Positions 55,960 through 64,000 of a DNA stretch of 64,000 nt are shown here, piece after piece. Origin of the DNA: an uncultured Clostridia bacterium (GTDB lineage: Bacteria > Bacillota > Clostridia > Christensenellales > Borkfalkiaceae); contig CANRGG010000001.1 in assembly GCA_947630115.1 (NCBI GenBank), forward strand, positions 40,620 to 104,619, written 5' to 3'. Numbering within the stretch: position 1 is the first letter of the stretch; each line of letters starts with the position of its first letter. The position numbers and the translations under genes were made by a program. Below the pieces are notes generated by a model. The model saw nothing but the letters and a program-made list of their open reading frames with translations. It ran no database searches and was not told the DNA's origin.

Positions 55960-57756
55960 ATGAAAAAAGGTCTCAGGATCGCTTCACTTGCCCTTGCGGG
56001 CAGTCTGCTCGGGACGCTCTGCGCCTGCGGCGAAGAAGAATTGAAAGCGCCGAACGTTTCCGAGGAATGGTTTTTCGACGAAAGCTATCATTGGCAGATC
56101 GACCTCGACACCGGCGAGGAGGTCAACAAGGACATCCATAACTATGTGAAGGGGGTCTGCCATCTCTGCGGGTATTCGCCCAACGCCCAGAACGAGCCCG
56201 AATATTACACCGTCACCTACAGCGTGGACGGCACGGGCGGCTCGATCGCGGGAGATCGGAACCAGCGGATCAAAAACGGCGAGGACGGGACCCCTGTCCA
56301 GGCGGTCCCCGACGAAAATTTCCTCTTTGTCATGTGGAGCGACGGGGAGATCGACCCCGACAGGCAGGAGCTGGCGGTCAAGAAGAACATGAGGATCTCC
56401 GCGATCTTCGAGCCCGACCCCGAGGCGCCCGACTTCGACGACGATGGCGAATACGGCAACGACCATGAGGAGGAGCCGGAGCCCGACAACGAGAAAGTGG
56501 GGCAATCCGACGAGGAGAACGGGCTGATCTTCACCGAGATCCGCACCCTCACCGACGACGTTGTCACGGGCTATTCGGTCCGGAAGGGCGCTTCTTTGAA
56601 GAGCGATGTCAAGATCCCGAAAAAGCACAAGGAGCTGCCCGTTCTCAAGATCGAGGACAACGCCTTTTCGGAAAGCGGGATCGTCTCGATCGAGATCCCC
56701 GACAGCGTGACGAAGATCGGACATCAGGCGTTCATGGACTGCGGCTCGCTGCGCAACGTCGAGATCCCCGACAGCGTGCTCGACGTGGGCAACCAGGCGT
56801 TCCAGAACTGCTGGAATCTTCAGACCGTGAAACTCTCCGCCTCCATGGAGGGGGTCTGGTACAAAATGTTCTTTAATTGCCAATCACTCACCGAGATCGA
56901 ACTTCCCGACAGTATCCAATCCATCGGGCGGTATGCCTTCTACAACTGCACGAGCCTGACGCGGATCAAATTCGGCACGGGCAACCGCAAGTGCGGCGCA
57001 AAGGCGTTCCAGAACTGCAAAAACATCCAAACAGTGGAGATCACCGACATCCGGGCCTGGTGCGAGACGACGTTCGACTTCTTCATGCTCTCTTTGAAGA
57101 GTACCTTCGAGAGCAATCCCGTCTATTATTCGCACAGCATCACCTTCGAGGGCAAGCCGCTCGAAAATCTCGTCATCCCGGACGAGACCAAAATGATCAA
57201 TTCCTATGCCTTTATGGGCTGCGAGACGCTGAAAACCGTCAAGATCCCGGGCAGCGTCAAAGTCATCGGCAAAATGGTCTTTCTGGACTGCAAAGAGATT
57301 GAGACCGTGGAAATCGAAGAGGGCGTCATCTCGATGCAGTACGGGGTGTTCATGCGGTGCTCGAAACTCAAATCGCTCTCGCTTCCCGACTCGATCGAAA
57401 CAATTTGCAAGGACCCCGAGGCGCTCGAAAAGACGTACAGCCCGCTTGTTGAAACCTGCGGCGAGTTGACCGAAGTGCGGATCGGCAAGGGGTTTAAGGA
57501 CATGGATTTCATCCTCTGCACGGGCTGCAAAAAGCTCTCGAGGATCATCTTTTCGGGGACCGAGGCGGAGTGGCGCGCATATGAACGGTATCGCGGCTGG
57601 ATCTCGCAGTGCGCAAATCCCTTGACCGTCCATTGCGAGGGCTCGAACAGCGACATCGTTTACCGGGAAGTTTGGACTGTCGAAGGTTATGTCAGATTTC
57701 CCGTCTATAAGGAACTTTCCGAGATCCAGGAAGGGGAGGAGGAATTTCAGGAATGA
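55960..57756 (+). CDS. BspA-like leucine-rich-repeat lipoprotein with InlB-type domain
   Basis: A 598-residue lipoprotein (signal SLALAGSLLGTLCAC, lipobox Cys about 23). After a small Cys pair (CHLCG) comes a divergent InlB-type beta-grasp repeat (about 85-150, with VTYSVDGTGGSIAG and LFVMWSDGE), an acidic linker, and from about 225 BspA-type repeats of about 23 residues (IEIPDSVTKIGHQAFMDC, ELPDSIQSIGRYAFYNC and others). Surface display and adhesion to glycans or proteins are known roles of such repeats. Embedded in the DUF58/vWA operon, overlapping the next gene by ATGA. Confidence 0.88.
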   Translation: MKKGLRIASLALAGSLLGTLCACGEEELKAPNVSEEWFFDESYHWQIDLDTGEEVNKDIHNYVKGVCHLCGYSPNAQNEPEYYTVTYSVDGTGGSIAGDRNQRIKNGEDGTPVQAVPDENFLFVMWSDGEIDPDRQELAVKKNMRISAIFEPDPEAPDFDDDGEYGNDHEEEPEPDNEKVGQSDEENGLIFTEIRTLTDDVVTGYSVRKGASLKSDVKIPKKHKELPVLKIEDNAFSESGIVSIEIPDSVTKIGHQAFMDCGSLRNVEIPDSVLDVGNQAFQNCWNLQTVKLSASMEGVWYKMFFNCQSLTEIELPDSIQSIGRYAFYNCTSLTRIKFGTGNRKCGAKAFQNCKNIQTVEITDIRAWCETTFDFFMLSLKSTFESNPVYYSHSITFEGKPLENLVIPDETKMINSYAFMGCETLKTVKIPGSVKVIGKMVFLDCKEIETVEIEEGVISMQYGVFMRCSKLKSLSLPDSIETICKDPEALEKTYSPLVETCGELTEVRIGKGFKDMDFILCTGCKKLSRIIFSGTEAEWRAYERYRGWISQCANPLTVHCEGSNSDIVYREVWTVEGYVRFPVYKELSEIQEGEEEFQE

Positions 57757-59012
57757 ATACCAAGAGTTTGTTCAAAAAATATTACCGCCGCGCGGCATTG
57801 TTGGGGCTTTTGAAAGCGCTGCTCCTTTCCGCGATCGCGGGATTTATCGCCGTGTTTTTGACGGCGTTCGCCCTTTGGTTCACCCATTTGAAACTTGCGC
57901 AGATCCTTCTCATTTCGGGTCTGACCTTTGTGGGCGTCACCCTGCTCGCGCTGCCGTTCGTCTATTTTCTCTTTTTGAGGCCGACGACCGCGGCGATCGC
58001 CAAGCTCATCGACAATTTGGGGCTTGAAGAGCGCATGATCACCATGTACGAGCTCGAAAACGACGAGTCGTACATCGCGATGTTGCAGCGTGAGGACGCC
58101 CAAAAAAGACTGAAAAACGTCTCGTCCAAAGACATCAAGACCGGGAAACTTCCCCGGCTTGCGCTCATCATGCTCGCGGTCTCCTTTGTGTTCGGCGCGT
58201 CCATGGTCCTCGTCTCCTCGCTCGCTTCGAAGGGGGTCGCCCGCCGCGGCAGCGAAGTGTTCGCCCCGCCCGACGACGAACAGGATCCCGACGAAGAGGA
58301 GGAAGAGAAGGAGTACGTCAACGTCGATTATTCCGCGGGCGAAGGCGGCATGATCGAGGGCGAAATGCACCAGCGGATCGAAAAGGGGACGGACGCGGAG
58401 CCCGTCACCGCGACCCCGCTCGAGGGATACGTCTTTGTGGTCTGGAGCGATGGGATTTTGACCGCCCAGCGCTGGGATTGGAGCGTCATGGAAGATCTTG
58501 CCGTCGAAGCGCAGTTCGAGCTCGCGCCCGAAAAGGAAGAGGGCGACGGGCAGAGCGGAGAGGAAGGCGAGGACGGTGAGGACGGCGAAGGCGGAGACGA
58601 GGACAGCGACGACGGCGAGAGCGACGGCGGCGACAACGAAGGGGATGAAAACGGCGAAAAGGGCGACGGCGAAGGAGACGGCTCGGGCGAAGGCGACGGG
58701 CCGCAGGGCAGCGGCGGACCCGACGGCGAAGGCAATACCGACGACACGGAGGGCAGCGGCGGCGATTCGGACGGCGGCGACGAGGAGGGCGGCGGACCAG
58801 ACCGCGGCGACTCCCATGATGACGACATCGGCTCCGGCTCGGGCGCTTCTCCCGGTAAAAATACCGATAACAACAACATCATCGACGGCAAGACCGACTA
58901 TCACGACGCCGTGGATACCGAACAGAACAAACAGGACCTTGCAGAGGACGGGTCCATTCCTCCCGAACTGAAAGACATTCTCGACGGATATTTCGACAGT
59001 CTCAACCCGTAA
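57753..59012 (+). CDS. Acidic Gly-rich membrane protein of the vWA operon
   Basis: Family uncertain. A 419-residue protein with two helices near the N terminus (LLSAIAGFIAVFLTAFALWF, about 24-43, and ILLISGLTFVGVTLLALPF), a juxtamembrane segment IDNLGLEERMITMYELEN, a third helix (LALIMLAVSFVFGASMVLV, about 136-154), an InlB-type repeat with YVFVVWSDGI (about 190-250) like that of the preceding lipoprotein, then about 130 residues of nearly pure Gly/Asp/Glu/Ser. It ends IPPELKDILDGYFDSL. The LGLEER and YF..L features recall large membrane proteins encoded beside DUF58 genes; this is inference from memory, not an alignment. Confidence 0.7.
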   Translation: MNTKSLFKKYYRRAALLGLLKALLLSAIAGFIAVFLTAFALWFTHLKLAQILLISGLTFVGVTLLALPFVYFLFLRPTTAAIAKLIDNLGLEERMITMYELENDESYIAMLQREDAQKRLKNVSSKDIKTGKLPRLALIMLAVSFVFGASMVLVSSLASKGVARRGSEVFAPPDDEQDPDEEEEEKEYVNVDYSAGEGGMIEGEMHQRIEKGTDAEPVTATPLEGYVFVVWSDGILTAQRWDWSVMEDLAVEAQFELAPEKEEGDGQSGEEGEDGEDGEGGDEDSDDGESDGGDNEGDENGEKGDGEGDGSGEGDGPQGSGGPDGEGNTDDTEGSGGDSDGGDEEGGGPDRGDSHDDDIGSGSGASPGKNTDNNNIIDGKTDYHDAVDTEQNKQDLAEDGSIPPELKDILDGYFDSLNP

Positions 59013-59057
59013 ACGATCGGGGACGCGGGGGAAAATTCCAAGTAAGCGGAGCGCAAC

Positions 59058-61025
59058 ATGACACTTCAATGGCTATTACCCATAGGCTTTTTCGGCCTCT
59101 TCGGGATCGGCGTCTTGCTCTTGATCTATCTGATCAAACCGAGCTATCAGAAGAGAGTCATCTCTTCCTCGTACGCATGGCGGCGGGTCCTGAAAAAAAA
59201 GAAGGAACTTCCGATCGACCGGTTCCGGAATATCCTTTTGTTTTTGCTGCAAGCGCTCATCCTTGCGGTCTGCGCCATGGTCTTTGCAAAGCCCAACCTC
59301 ATGAAGGAAGCCATCCTCGAGGACGTGACAGAGCGGATCATCATCGTGGACGCGTCCGCCCGAATGCGTGCGGGCTATGCGGGCGGCGGGGAGAACGAGA
59401 CCCGCTTCGATCGGGCGATCGACGAAGTGCGCATTTCTCTCGACGACGTTCTCATCGAGGAGAACGGGCTGATCTCTCTCATTCTTGCCGACGAGGAGCC
59501 CCATTACGTTCTCGATCGCATTGACCGCAGAGGCTATTCGGACGCGATCCGTCTGCTCAACGAGCTTACCTGTACCAACGGGCGCTGCGACATGGAAGCG
59601 GCGCTGGAACTTACGCGCGACAGGGTCTATAACGCCGCGACCGAGGTGGTGGTCTACTCGGGCACCGAATACGGCGATATGGGCGACGCGGTGAGAGCGG
59701 TGAACCTTGCCGAGCTTGACCGGGAGTGGAACGTCTGCATTGCGGGCTGCGACGTCGTGACTGAGGACAACGAGTTTGTGTTCAACATTGACGTGGCGGC
59801 CTACGGCATGGTCTCGATGAAAAAGACGATGACGGTGCGGATCAAGGGTGCAGACCTCGGCGAGGAGGAGCTTTCCGACCTTCCCGTGCTGCAGATCCCA
59901 ATCTCGTTCAAGGTGAACGCCGAGAGCGCGGGCTATGAACAGCGGCAGACCATCCGCGTCCGTGCGACGGACGAGTCGATCGGCGGCAGGGCGGACTTCT
60001 ATTATTCCTCCTTCCGCGAGGCGGATATCCGCATTGAGGAGCTCCGGGATTCCATCGCGGACGACGACGCCATGGTGGTGTTCGGCGGGATCAAGGACAC
60101 GATCAACGTGCAGTATTCGAGCGGGGAGACCAACGTCTTTTACTATCTTGGCATGACGATCTTGCGCGACAGTCTGCGCGACATGCGGGACATCTCTTTC
60201 AAACAGCTCGACGTGGGCGCGACGCCCGAACTTTCGGGGTACGATCTGTATATTTTCGAACATCAGATCCCCGACGCCGTGATCGCCTACGGGCTTCCCA
60301 AGGACGGGGTGATCCTGCTCGTCGATCCCGACCGCGACCCCGAGGGCGTCGGGATCAAGCTGGGCGAGAAGCAGTCTTTTTCGACCTTGCAGCCCCTCAG
60401 CGCGGGACAAGCGCACCCGCTCACCGAATACATGGACCCTGCGCGGAACGGCGTTTCCGAATATACGCGGGTCATGGAATATGACGACAGTTTCGTCCCG
60501 CTGCTCTATTGCGGCGAGGATCCCGTTCTGCTCGCGAAGAACACTCCGTCCCAAAAGATCGTCGTCATGCCGTTCAGCCTCAACATGTCCAACATCATCG
60601 GATGGGATTTCGAGACCTTTTTGTACAATCTCATTACCTATTATTTTCCTCTCACTGTCACGAAGTACAACTTCGAACTCGGCGACACGGTGACCCTCAA
60701 CTGCAAGGGGGAGTCTCTGATCATCGCGAACGAGGAAACTTCCTATGTCATGCGTTCGTTCCCGAGCGAACTCAAACTCGACAAGCTCGGCGCCTATACC
60801 TTCACCGTGCGCTCGGGGCTCGACAAGCCCGACGAGGTCCGCAAGATCATGGTGCGCATTCCCCATTCGGAGAGCGCGATCTTTGCGGTCTCCGAAGCGA
60901 AGATCGCGCTGGACAGAGGGGAGATCTATGCGGAGGCGGTCAAAGACCTGTTCCCGTACTTTGCGGCGTTCATCATTCTCATGCTGTTCGTCGAATGGTG
61001 GCTGCAATTCCGAAGCGAGGCGTAA
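59058..61025 (+). CDS. BatA-like vWA membrane protein with altered MIDAS
   Basis: A 655-residue protein: N-terminal BatA-type membrane segment (FFGLFGIGVLLLIYLIKP, about 8-25), a second helix (LLFLLQALILAVCAMVFA, about 58-75), then a vWA domain. Its metal site reads IIVDASARM (about 95), DxSxR instead of DxSxS, so metal-dependent binding may be lost. A large beta-rich extracytoplasmic region follows, and a third helix near the C terminus (YFAAFIILMLFVEWWL). In Bacteroides and others BatA-like proteins are tied to envelope stress and aerotolerance; the role here is unknown. CGGAG precedes the ATG. Confidence 0.83.
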   Translation: MTLQWLLPIGFFGLFGIGVLLLIYLIKPSYQKRVISSSYAWRRVLKKKKELPIDRFRNILLFLLQALILAVCAMVFAKPNLMKEAILEDVTERIIIVDASARMRAGYAGGGENETRFDRAIDEVRISLDDVLIEENGLISLILADEEPHYVLDRIDRRGYSDAIRLLNELTCTNGRCDMEAALELTRDRVYNAATEVVVYSGTEYGDMGDAVRAVNLAELDREWNVCIAGCDVVTEDNEFVFNIDVAAYGMVSMKKTMTVRIKGADLGEEELSDLPVLQIPISFKVNAESAGYEQRQTIRVRATDESIGGRADFYYSSFREADIRIEELRDSIADDDAMVVFGGIKDTINVQYSSGETNVFYYLGMTILRDSLRDMRDISFKQLDVGATPELSGYDLYIFEHQIPDAVIAYGLPKDGVILLVDPDRDPEGVGIKLGEKQSFSTLQPLSAGQAHPLTEYMDPARNGVSEYTRVMEYDDSFVPLLYCGEDPVLLAKNTPSQKIVVMPFSLNMSNIIGWDFETFLYNLITYYFPLTVTKYNFELGDTVTLNCKGESLIIANEETSYVMRSFPSELKLDKLGAYTFTVRSGLDKPDEVRKIMVRIPHSESAIFAVSEAKIALDRGEIYAEAVKDLFPYFAAFIILMLFVEWWLQFRSEA

Positions 61026-61031
61026 AGAATT

Positions 61032-63884
61032 ATGAGTGATTTCAAGATTGAATTTTCATTGAGTCCCTATGTTCTCCTGCTGATCGTTCCGGCGCTTGCG
61101 TTTTTGCTCTTTTTCTATTTCCGGATGGGGAAGAGGTTCCGCAAACTCGCAAAGCGCAGGCTTTCACTCGCGCTGCATATCATCATTCTGGTATGCTGTA
61201 TCGTCGCGCTTTCGGGGATCAATTTCAGCTGGCAGCAGGACGAGACCCAGAACGAACTCGTCGTGCTGGTGGACGGTTCGTACAGCGAAAACAGTTCGCG
61301 CGATCGAGCGGACGAGTTTGTCCGTCAGATTTTGGAGGCAAGCAGCGGCCGCAGCAAGTTTGCCGTCGTCAAATTCGGCTACAACCAGGTGCTGGCCGTC
61401 AAAATGGGCAACCATCGCGCCTCGTCCTCCTTTGAGGACTATTTGAGCGCCGAGGAGCCCGATACCACCGCGACCGACATCCGTTCGGCGCTCTCCTATG
61501 TCTGGGACCCCGTCACGAAGAGGAGCGGCGGCGATACGGGGCAGGCGATCATCTCCGACCCGCAGACGGCGCGGATTTTGCTCGTCAGTGACGGGCTTCA
61601 GACCGACCGCGACGCGATGAGCGTCGCAAAGCTCATCTCGCTCGACGGCGTGCAGATCGACTCGACTTTCTTCCCCGCCAATTACGGGCAGGACGCTTGG
61701 ATCGTCGAGGCCAAATATCCCGACCGGATCTTCGACATCGGGGAAAATTTCGAATTCGAGCTCACCGTCCACAGCTCCTATGCGGGCACGTTCGATCTGA
61801 GTTTCAGCGACAACGGAGAAGTTGCTTACCAGCGCAAGGAGCTTCCGCTCAAAGCGGGCTTGCAGACGGTAAAGATCCCGCACGCGTTCTCCGAGGCGGG
61901 CCATCATGAGCTCAAATTCGGCATTACGAGCAACGGCGACACGACGATCGAGAACAATGTCTTTTACACGAGCTACGATCTCGAACGCTATAACAGCATT
62001 CTTGTGGTCGAAAAATTCGAGGGGGAGTCCAAGACCCTCGTCGATCTGATCCAAAAGAGATCGGACGCGGCCTATCTGAGCGTCAAGGTCATCAATGTCG
62101 CGGACGCGCCGCAGACGATCGAGGAACTTTCTGGGTATGACGAAGCGATCCTCGTCAATATCGCGCACAAGGATATGCCGGGTAAGTTCGAGGAAGTTTT
62201 GTATGAGTACGTCAATCAGCGCGGCGGCGGATTGTTCACGGTCGGCGGCTTTGAGCGGGACGCAAGCGGCAAGGTCCGGACGACGGAGGACAAGGAGGGC
62301 AACGTAAAGCCCATGGCGCATGCTTACAGCCAAGCGGATATGCAGGGCACGACCTATCAGGAGCTTTTGCCGGTTCGGATTGAGGAATATTCTCCTCCGA
62401 CCGCGCTTGCGATCATCATCGACCGTTCCGCTTCCATGGAGCAGTATCAGGAGACTCCTTTCGAGATGGCGCTCAACGGCGCGCTTGCCGCGGTCAACGC
62501 GATGTCTCCCCGCGACTTTGTCGGCGTCATGACGATGAATAACTCCTATCACGTCGAGCTCGACCTCACCCCCATGACGCAGAAGAGCAAGATCATTGAC
62601 GCCGTGTATCGGGTAGCGGACGAAGTCGGCGGCTCCAACAGCGAGACCGCGTCGATCGAGCATGCCTGCCGCGCCCTTGCCGCCATGCGCAGCGTTGAAA
62701 AGAAGCATGTCCTGCTCCTCACCGACGGACGTCCCGGCGACTCTCCGAGGGAGTATCAGGAGGTCATGCGGCGCTATCACGAACAGTTCGGGATCACCAT
62801 TTCGGTCGTCTCGGTGGTCGATCCGATCATCGAGGAGCTCGAGGTGCTCGCCGAGATCGGCGAGGGCGGCGCTCATTACATCCCGTATGACATCGAAAAC
62901 CAGCTTCCCGTCCAATTAAAGCGGGATCTCGGCTATGCGCAGAGCTTCGAAGGCGCCGTGCCGATGGAATATCATCCGACGCTCTCGACGCATACGCCGA
63001 TCGTCGATCGGATCACGCAGGCGCAGCTCGACGAAATCACCATGCAGGGGTTCTTCGTTTCCCGCGTGAAGAATTCGACGGTGCAGGTCTCTCTCATGGC
63101 GGAATACGTCCCCCTGTACGCACAGTGGACGTTCGGCGCGGGCAAAGTCGGCAGTCTTATGGTCGATCTGGACGGTTATTTTTCGGAGGAGCTGACGAGC
63201 AACGAAACGGCGGGGATCCCCATTCTCAACAACATCGTGTCCTCGCTCATGCCCGTGATCAACATCCGGGAGCACAGCCTCGGCGTTGAATTTATTCTGG
63301 ACAATTATCGGACGCAGGCGAGCGTCGAGGGCTACAACTATGAGAGCGAGCCCGACAAAAAGCTCGTCGCGTTTGTGAAATCTCCCGCGGGAACGATCTC
63401 CAAGTTCGATCTGAGCGAGATCTCGCTCGGCGGGAACCGGTTCACCTTCGAAAATTTCGAGCCGGGGATCCATGAGGTCACCGTTTTGAAGGTGCCGCGC
63501 TCGTTTGACATTTCGCCGGACAAGATCGAGGACGTCGGCGACGTTCCCGAGCGGTATGTGCTGGCGATGATCCACGCTTATCGGGCGTTCAGTTACTCGG
63601 AGGAGTACGATTCCTCGCGCGATTCCTTCCAGGAGGGAAAGACGCTGCTCATCAACATTTCTTCGCGGACCGATCTGGAAGGGGAGGAAAAGCTGGTCGA
63701 TTCGGCCGAAGATTTTGCGAGTTTGCTCGTGACGCTGCGGAAATCCTTCGACCCGCGCTATCTTTTGATCGGGATCGCCTTTGCGCTTTTCTTGATCGAG
63801 ATCGCCGTCCGCAAATTCAGATTGCCGGATCTCAAGAACTTCCTGCGGAAGATCGGGCTTCTTCGGAAAGAGGAGCAGAGCTGA
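61032..63884 (+). CDS. Large membrane protein with two vWA domains and a glutamine-amidotransferase-like module
   Basis: A 950-residue protein. Two N-terminal helices (VLLLIVPALAFLLFFYF, about 14-30, and LHIIILVCCIVALSGI). First vWA with VVLVDGSYSENS (DxSxS, about 79-90). A GATase1-like Rossmann module (about 340-400, with DEAILVNIAHKDMPG and GGGLFTVGG) without the catalytic Cys context. Second vWA with IIIDRSASMEQY (about 462) and VLLLTDGRPGD. A beta-rich part follows, and one C-terminal helix (LIGIAFALFLIEIAV) with a basic tail. This order is familiar from vWA/GATase proteins beside BatA and DUF58 genes. It starts six bases after the BatA-like gene and ends the operon. Confidence 0.87.
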   Translation: MSDFKIEFSLSPYVLLLIVPALAFLLFFYFRMGKRFRKLAKRRLSLALHIIILVCCIVALSGINFSWQQDETQNELVVLVDGSYSENSSRDRADEFVRQILEASSGRSKFAVVKFGYNQVLAVKMGNHRASSSFEDYLSAEEPDTTATDIRSALSYVWDPVTKRSGGDTGQAIISDPQTARILLVSDGLQTDRDAMSVAKLISLDGVQIDSTFFPANYGQDAWIVEAKYPDRIFDIGENFEFELTVHSSYAGTFDLSFSDNGEVAYQRKELPLKAGLQTVKIPHAFSEAGHHELKFGITSNGDTTIENNVFYTSYDLERYNSILVVEKFEGESKTLVDLIQKRSDAAYLSVKVINVADAPQTIEELSGYDEAILVNIAHKDMPGKFEEVLYEYVNQRGGGLFTVGGFERDASGKVRTTEDKEGNVKPMAHAYSQADMQGTTYQELLPVRIEEYSPPTALAIIIDRSASMEQYQETPFEMALNGALAAVNAMSPRDFVGVMTMNNSYHVELDLTPMTQKSKIIDAVYRVADEVGGSNSETASIEHACRALAAMRSVEKKHVLLLTDGRPGDSPREYQEVMRRYHEQFGITISVVSVVDPIIEELEVLAEIGEGGAHYIPYDIENQLPVQLKRDLGYAQSFEGAVPMEYHPTLSTHTPIVDRITQAQLDEITMQGFFVSRVKNSTVQVSLMAEYVPLYAQWTFGAGKVGSLMVDLDGYFSEELTSNETAGIPILNNIVSSLMPVINIREHSLGVEFILDNYRTQASVEGYNYESEPDKKLVAFVKSPAGTISKFDLSEISLGGNRFTFENFEPGIHEVTVLKVPRSFDISPDKIEDVGDVPERYVLAMIHAYRAFSYSEEYDSSRDSFQEGKTLLINISSRTDLEGEEKLVDSAEDFASLLVTLRKSFDPRYLLIGIAFALFLIEIAVRKFRLPDLKNFLRKIGLLRKEEQS

Positions 63885-63924
63885 AAACGGCACTGATTGA
63901 CCGCGTTTTAAGCGAAAAACGAAT

Positions 63925-63954
63925 GTCCGCCCGGGATTTCGGGCGGACTTTTTT
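63925..63954 (+). terminator. Intrinsic terminator of the vWA operon
   Basis: Stem GTCCGCCCG / CGGGCGGAC (9 bp), six-base loop, six T. It closes the operon 40 bases after the last stop. Confidence 0.92.
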
Positions 63955-63979
63955 GTTTGTGATCCGATAAAAAAATGTA

Positions 63980-64000
63980 CATGGATTAGCTTAATCTATG
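63980..64000. repeat. Inverted repeat at the window end
   Basis: CATGGATTA / TAATCTATG, 9-bp arms with one mismatch and a three-base centre. The window stops here, so its gene context is unknown. Confidence 0.4.

Overview
The window looks like an ordinary chromosomal stretch of an anaerobic, endospore-lineage Clostridia bacterium with GC-rich DNA, probably an uncultured gut relative of the Christensenellales type (lineage inferred, not proven). Supporting signs are a pro-sigma-K gene, a ylbJ-type sporulation gene, the dnaG-rpoD operon followed by trmK and nif3, a T-box leader before ileS, and a three-subunit [FeFe] hydrogenase (hydCBA) of the NAD-linked, electron-bifurcating type. No rRNA, tRNA, CRISPR array, insertion sequence, phage gene or replication origin was seen. 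I call 58 protein genes; start codons were moved inward from the longest reading frame wherever a Shine-Dalgarno site or family alignment demanded it. Layout: 1-3.3 kb, a shikimate operon (aroB partial, aroE, aroQ, aroK) ending in a short-chain reductase. 3.5-12.2 kb, a long housekeeping operon (dgt, dnaG, rpoD, trmK, nif3-like, zinc-ribbon coiled coil, alr, folate cyclo-ligase, rsmD, coaD). 12.2-16.6 kb, ylbJ and ylbK-like genes next to rsmD-coaD (same gene set as Bacillus ylbH-I-J-K), an ABC-F ATPase behind a candidate attenuator, and sigK. 16.7-24.1 kb, a leaderless methyltransferase with an RluA synthase, a large surface protein, DUF378, feoAB and a second RluA synthase. 24.1-27.4 kb, a zinc/cadmium efflux operon (ArsR sensor plus P-type ATPase) and rdgB. 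27.4-31.5 kb, membrane proteins, a HAD phosphatase and a stand-alone heavy-metal-associated domain. 31.5-35 kb, T-box and ileS. 35-37.2 kb, a divergent XRE/membrane protein switch and a thioredoxin-like lipoprotein. 37.3-41.5 kb, hydCBA. 41.7-45.8 kb, gdpD, then lepA, a small alkyltransferase and hemW. 45.9-52.1 kb, envelope proteins, guaB, guaA and a HAD phosphatase. 52.1-64 kb, a glycosyltransferase and a six-gene envelope operon (thioredoxin-like lipoprotein, DUF58, BspA-like lipoprotein, acidic membrane protein, BatA-like protein, double-vWA protein) that lacks a visible MoxR ATPase. The most unusual signals are: at least five genes whose ATG sits 6-8 bases after a -10 box with no Shine-Dalgarno site, implying leaderless mRNAs; paired 14-bp operators in an XRE/membrane protein divergent promoter; a 42-bp near-perfect palindrome before dgt; several tandem duplications sited exactly at gene 3' ends; two paralogous lipoproteins joining Cys-rich repeats to a thioredoxin fold; and the MoxR-less vWA envelope operon.
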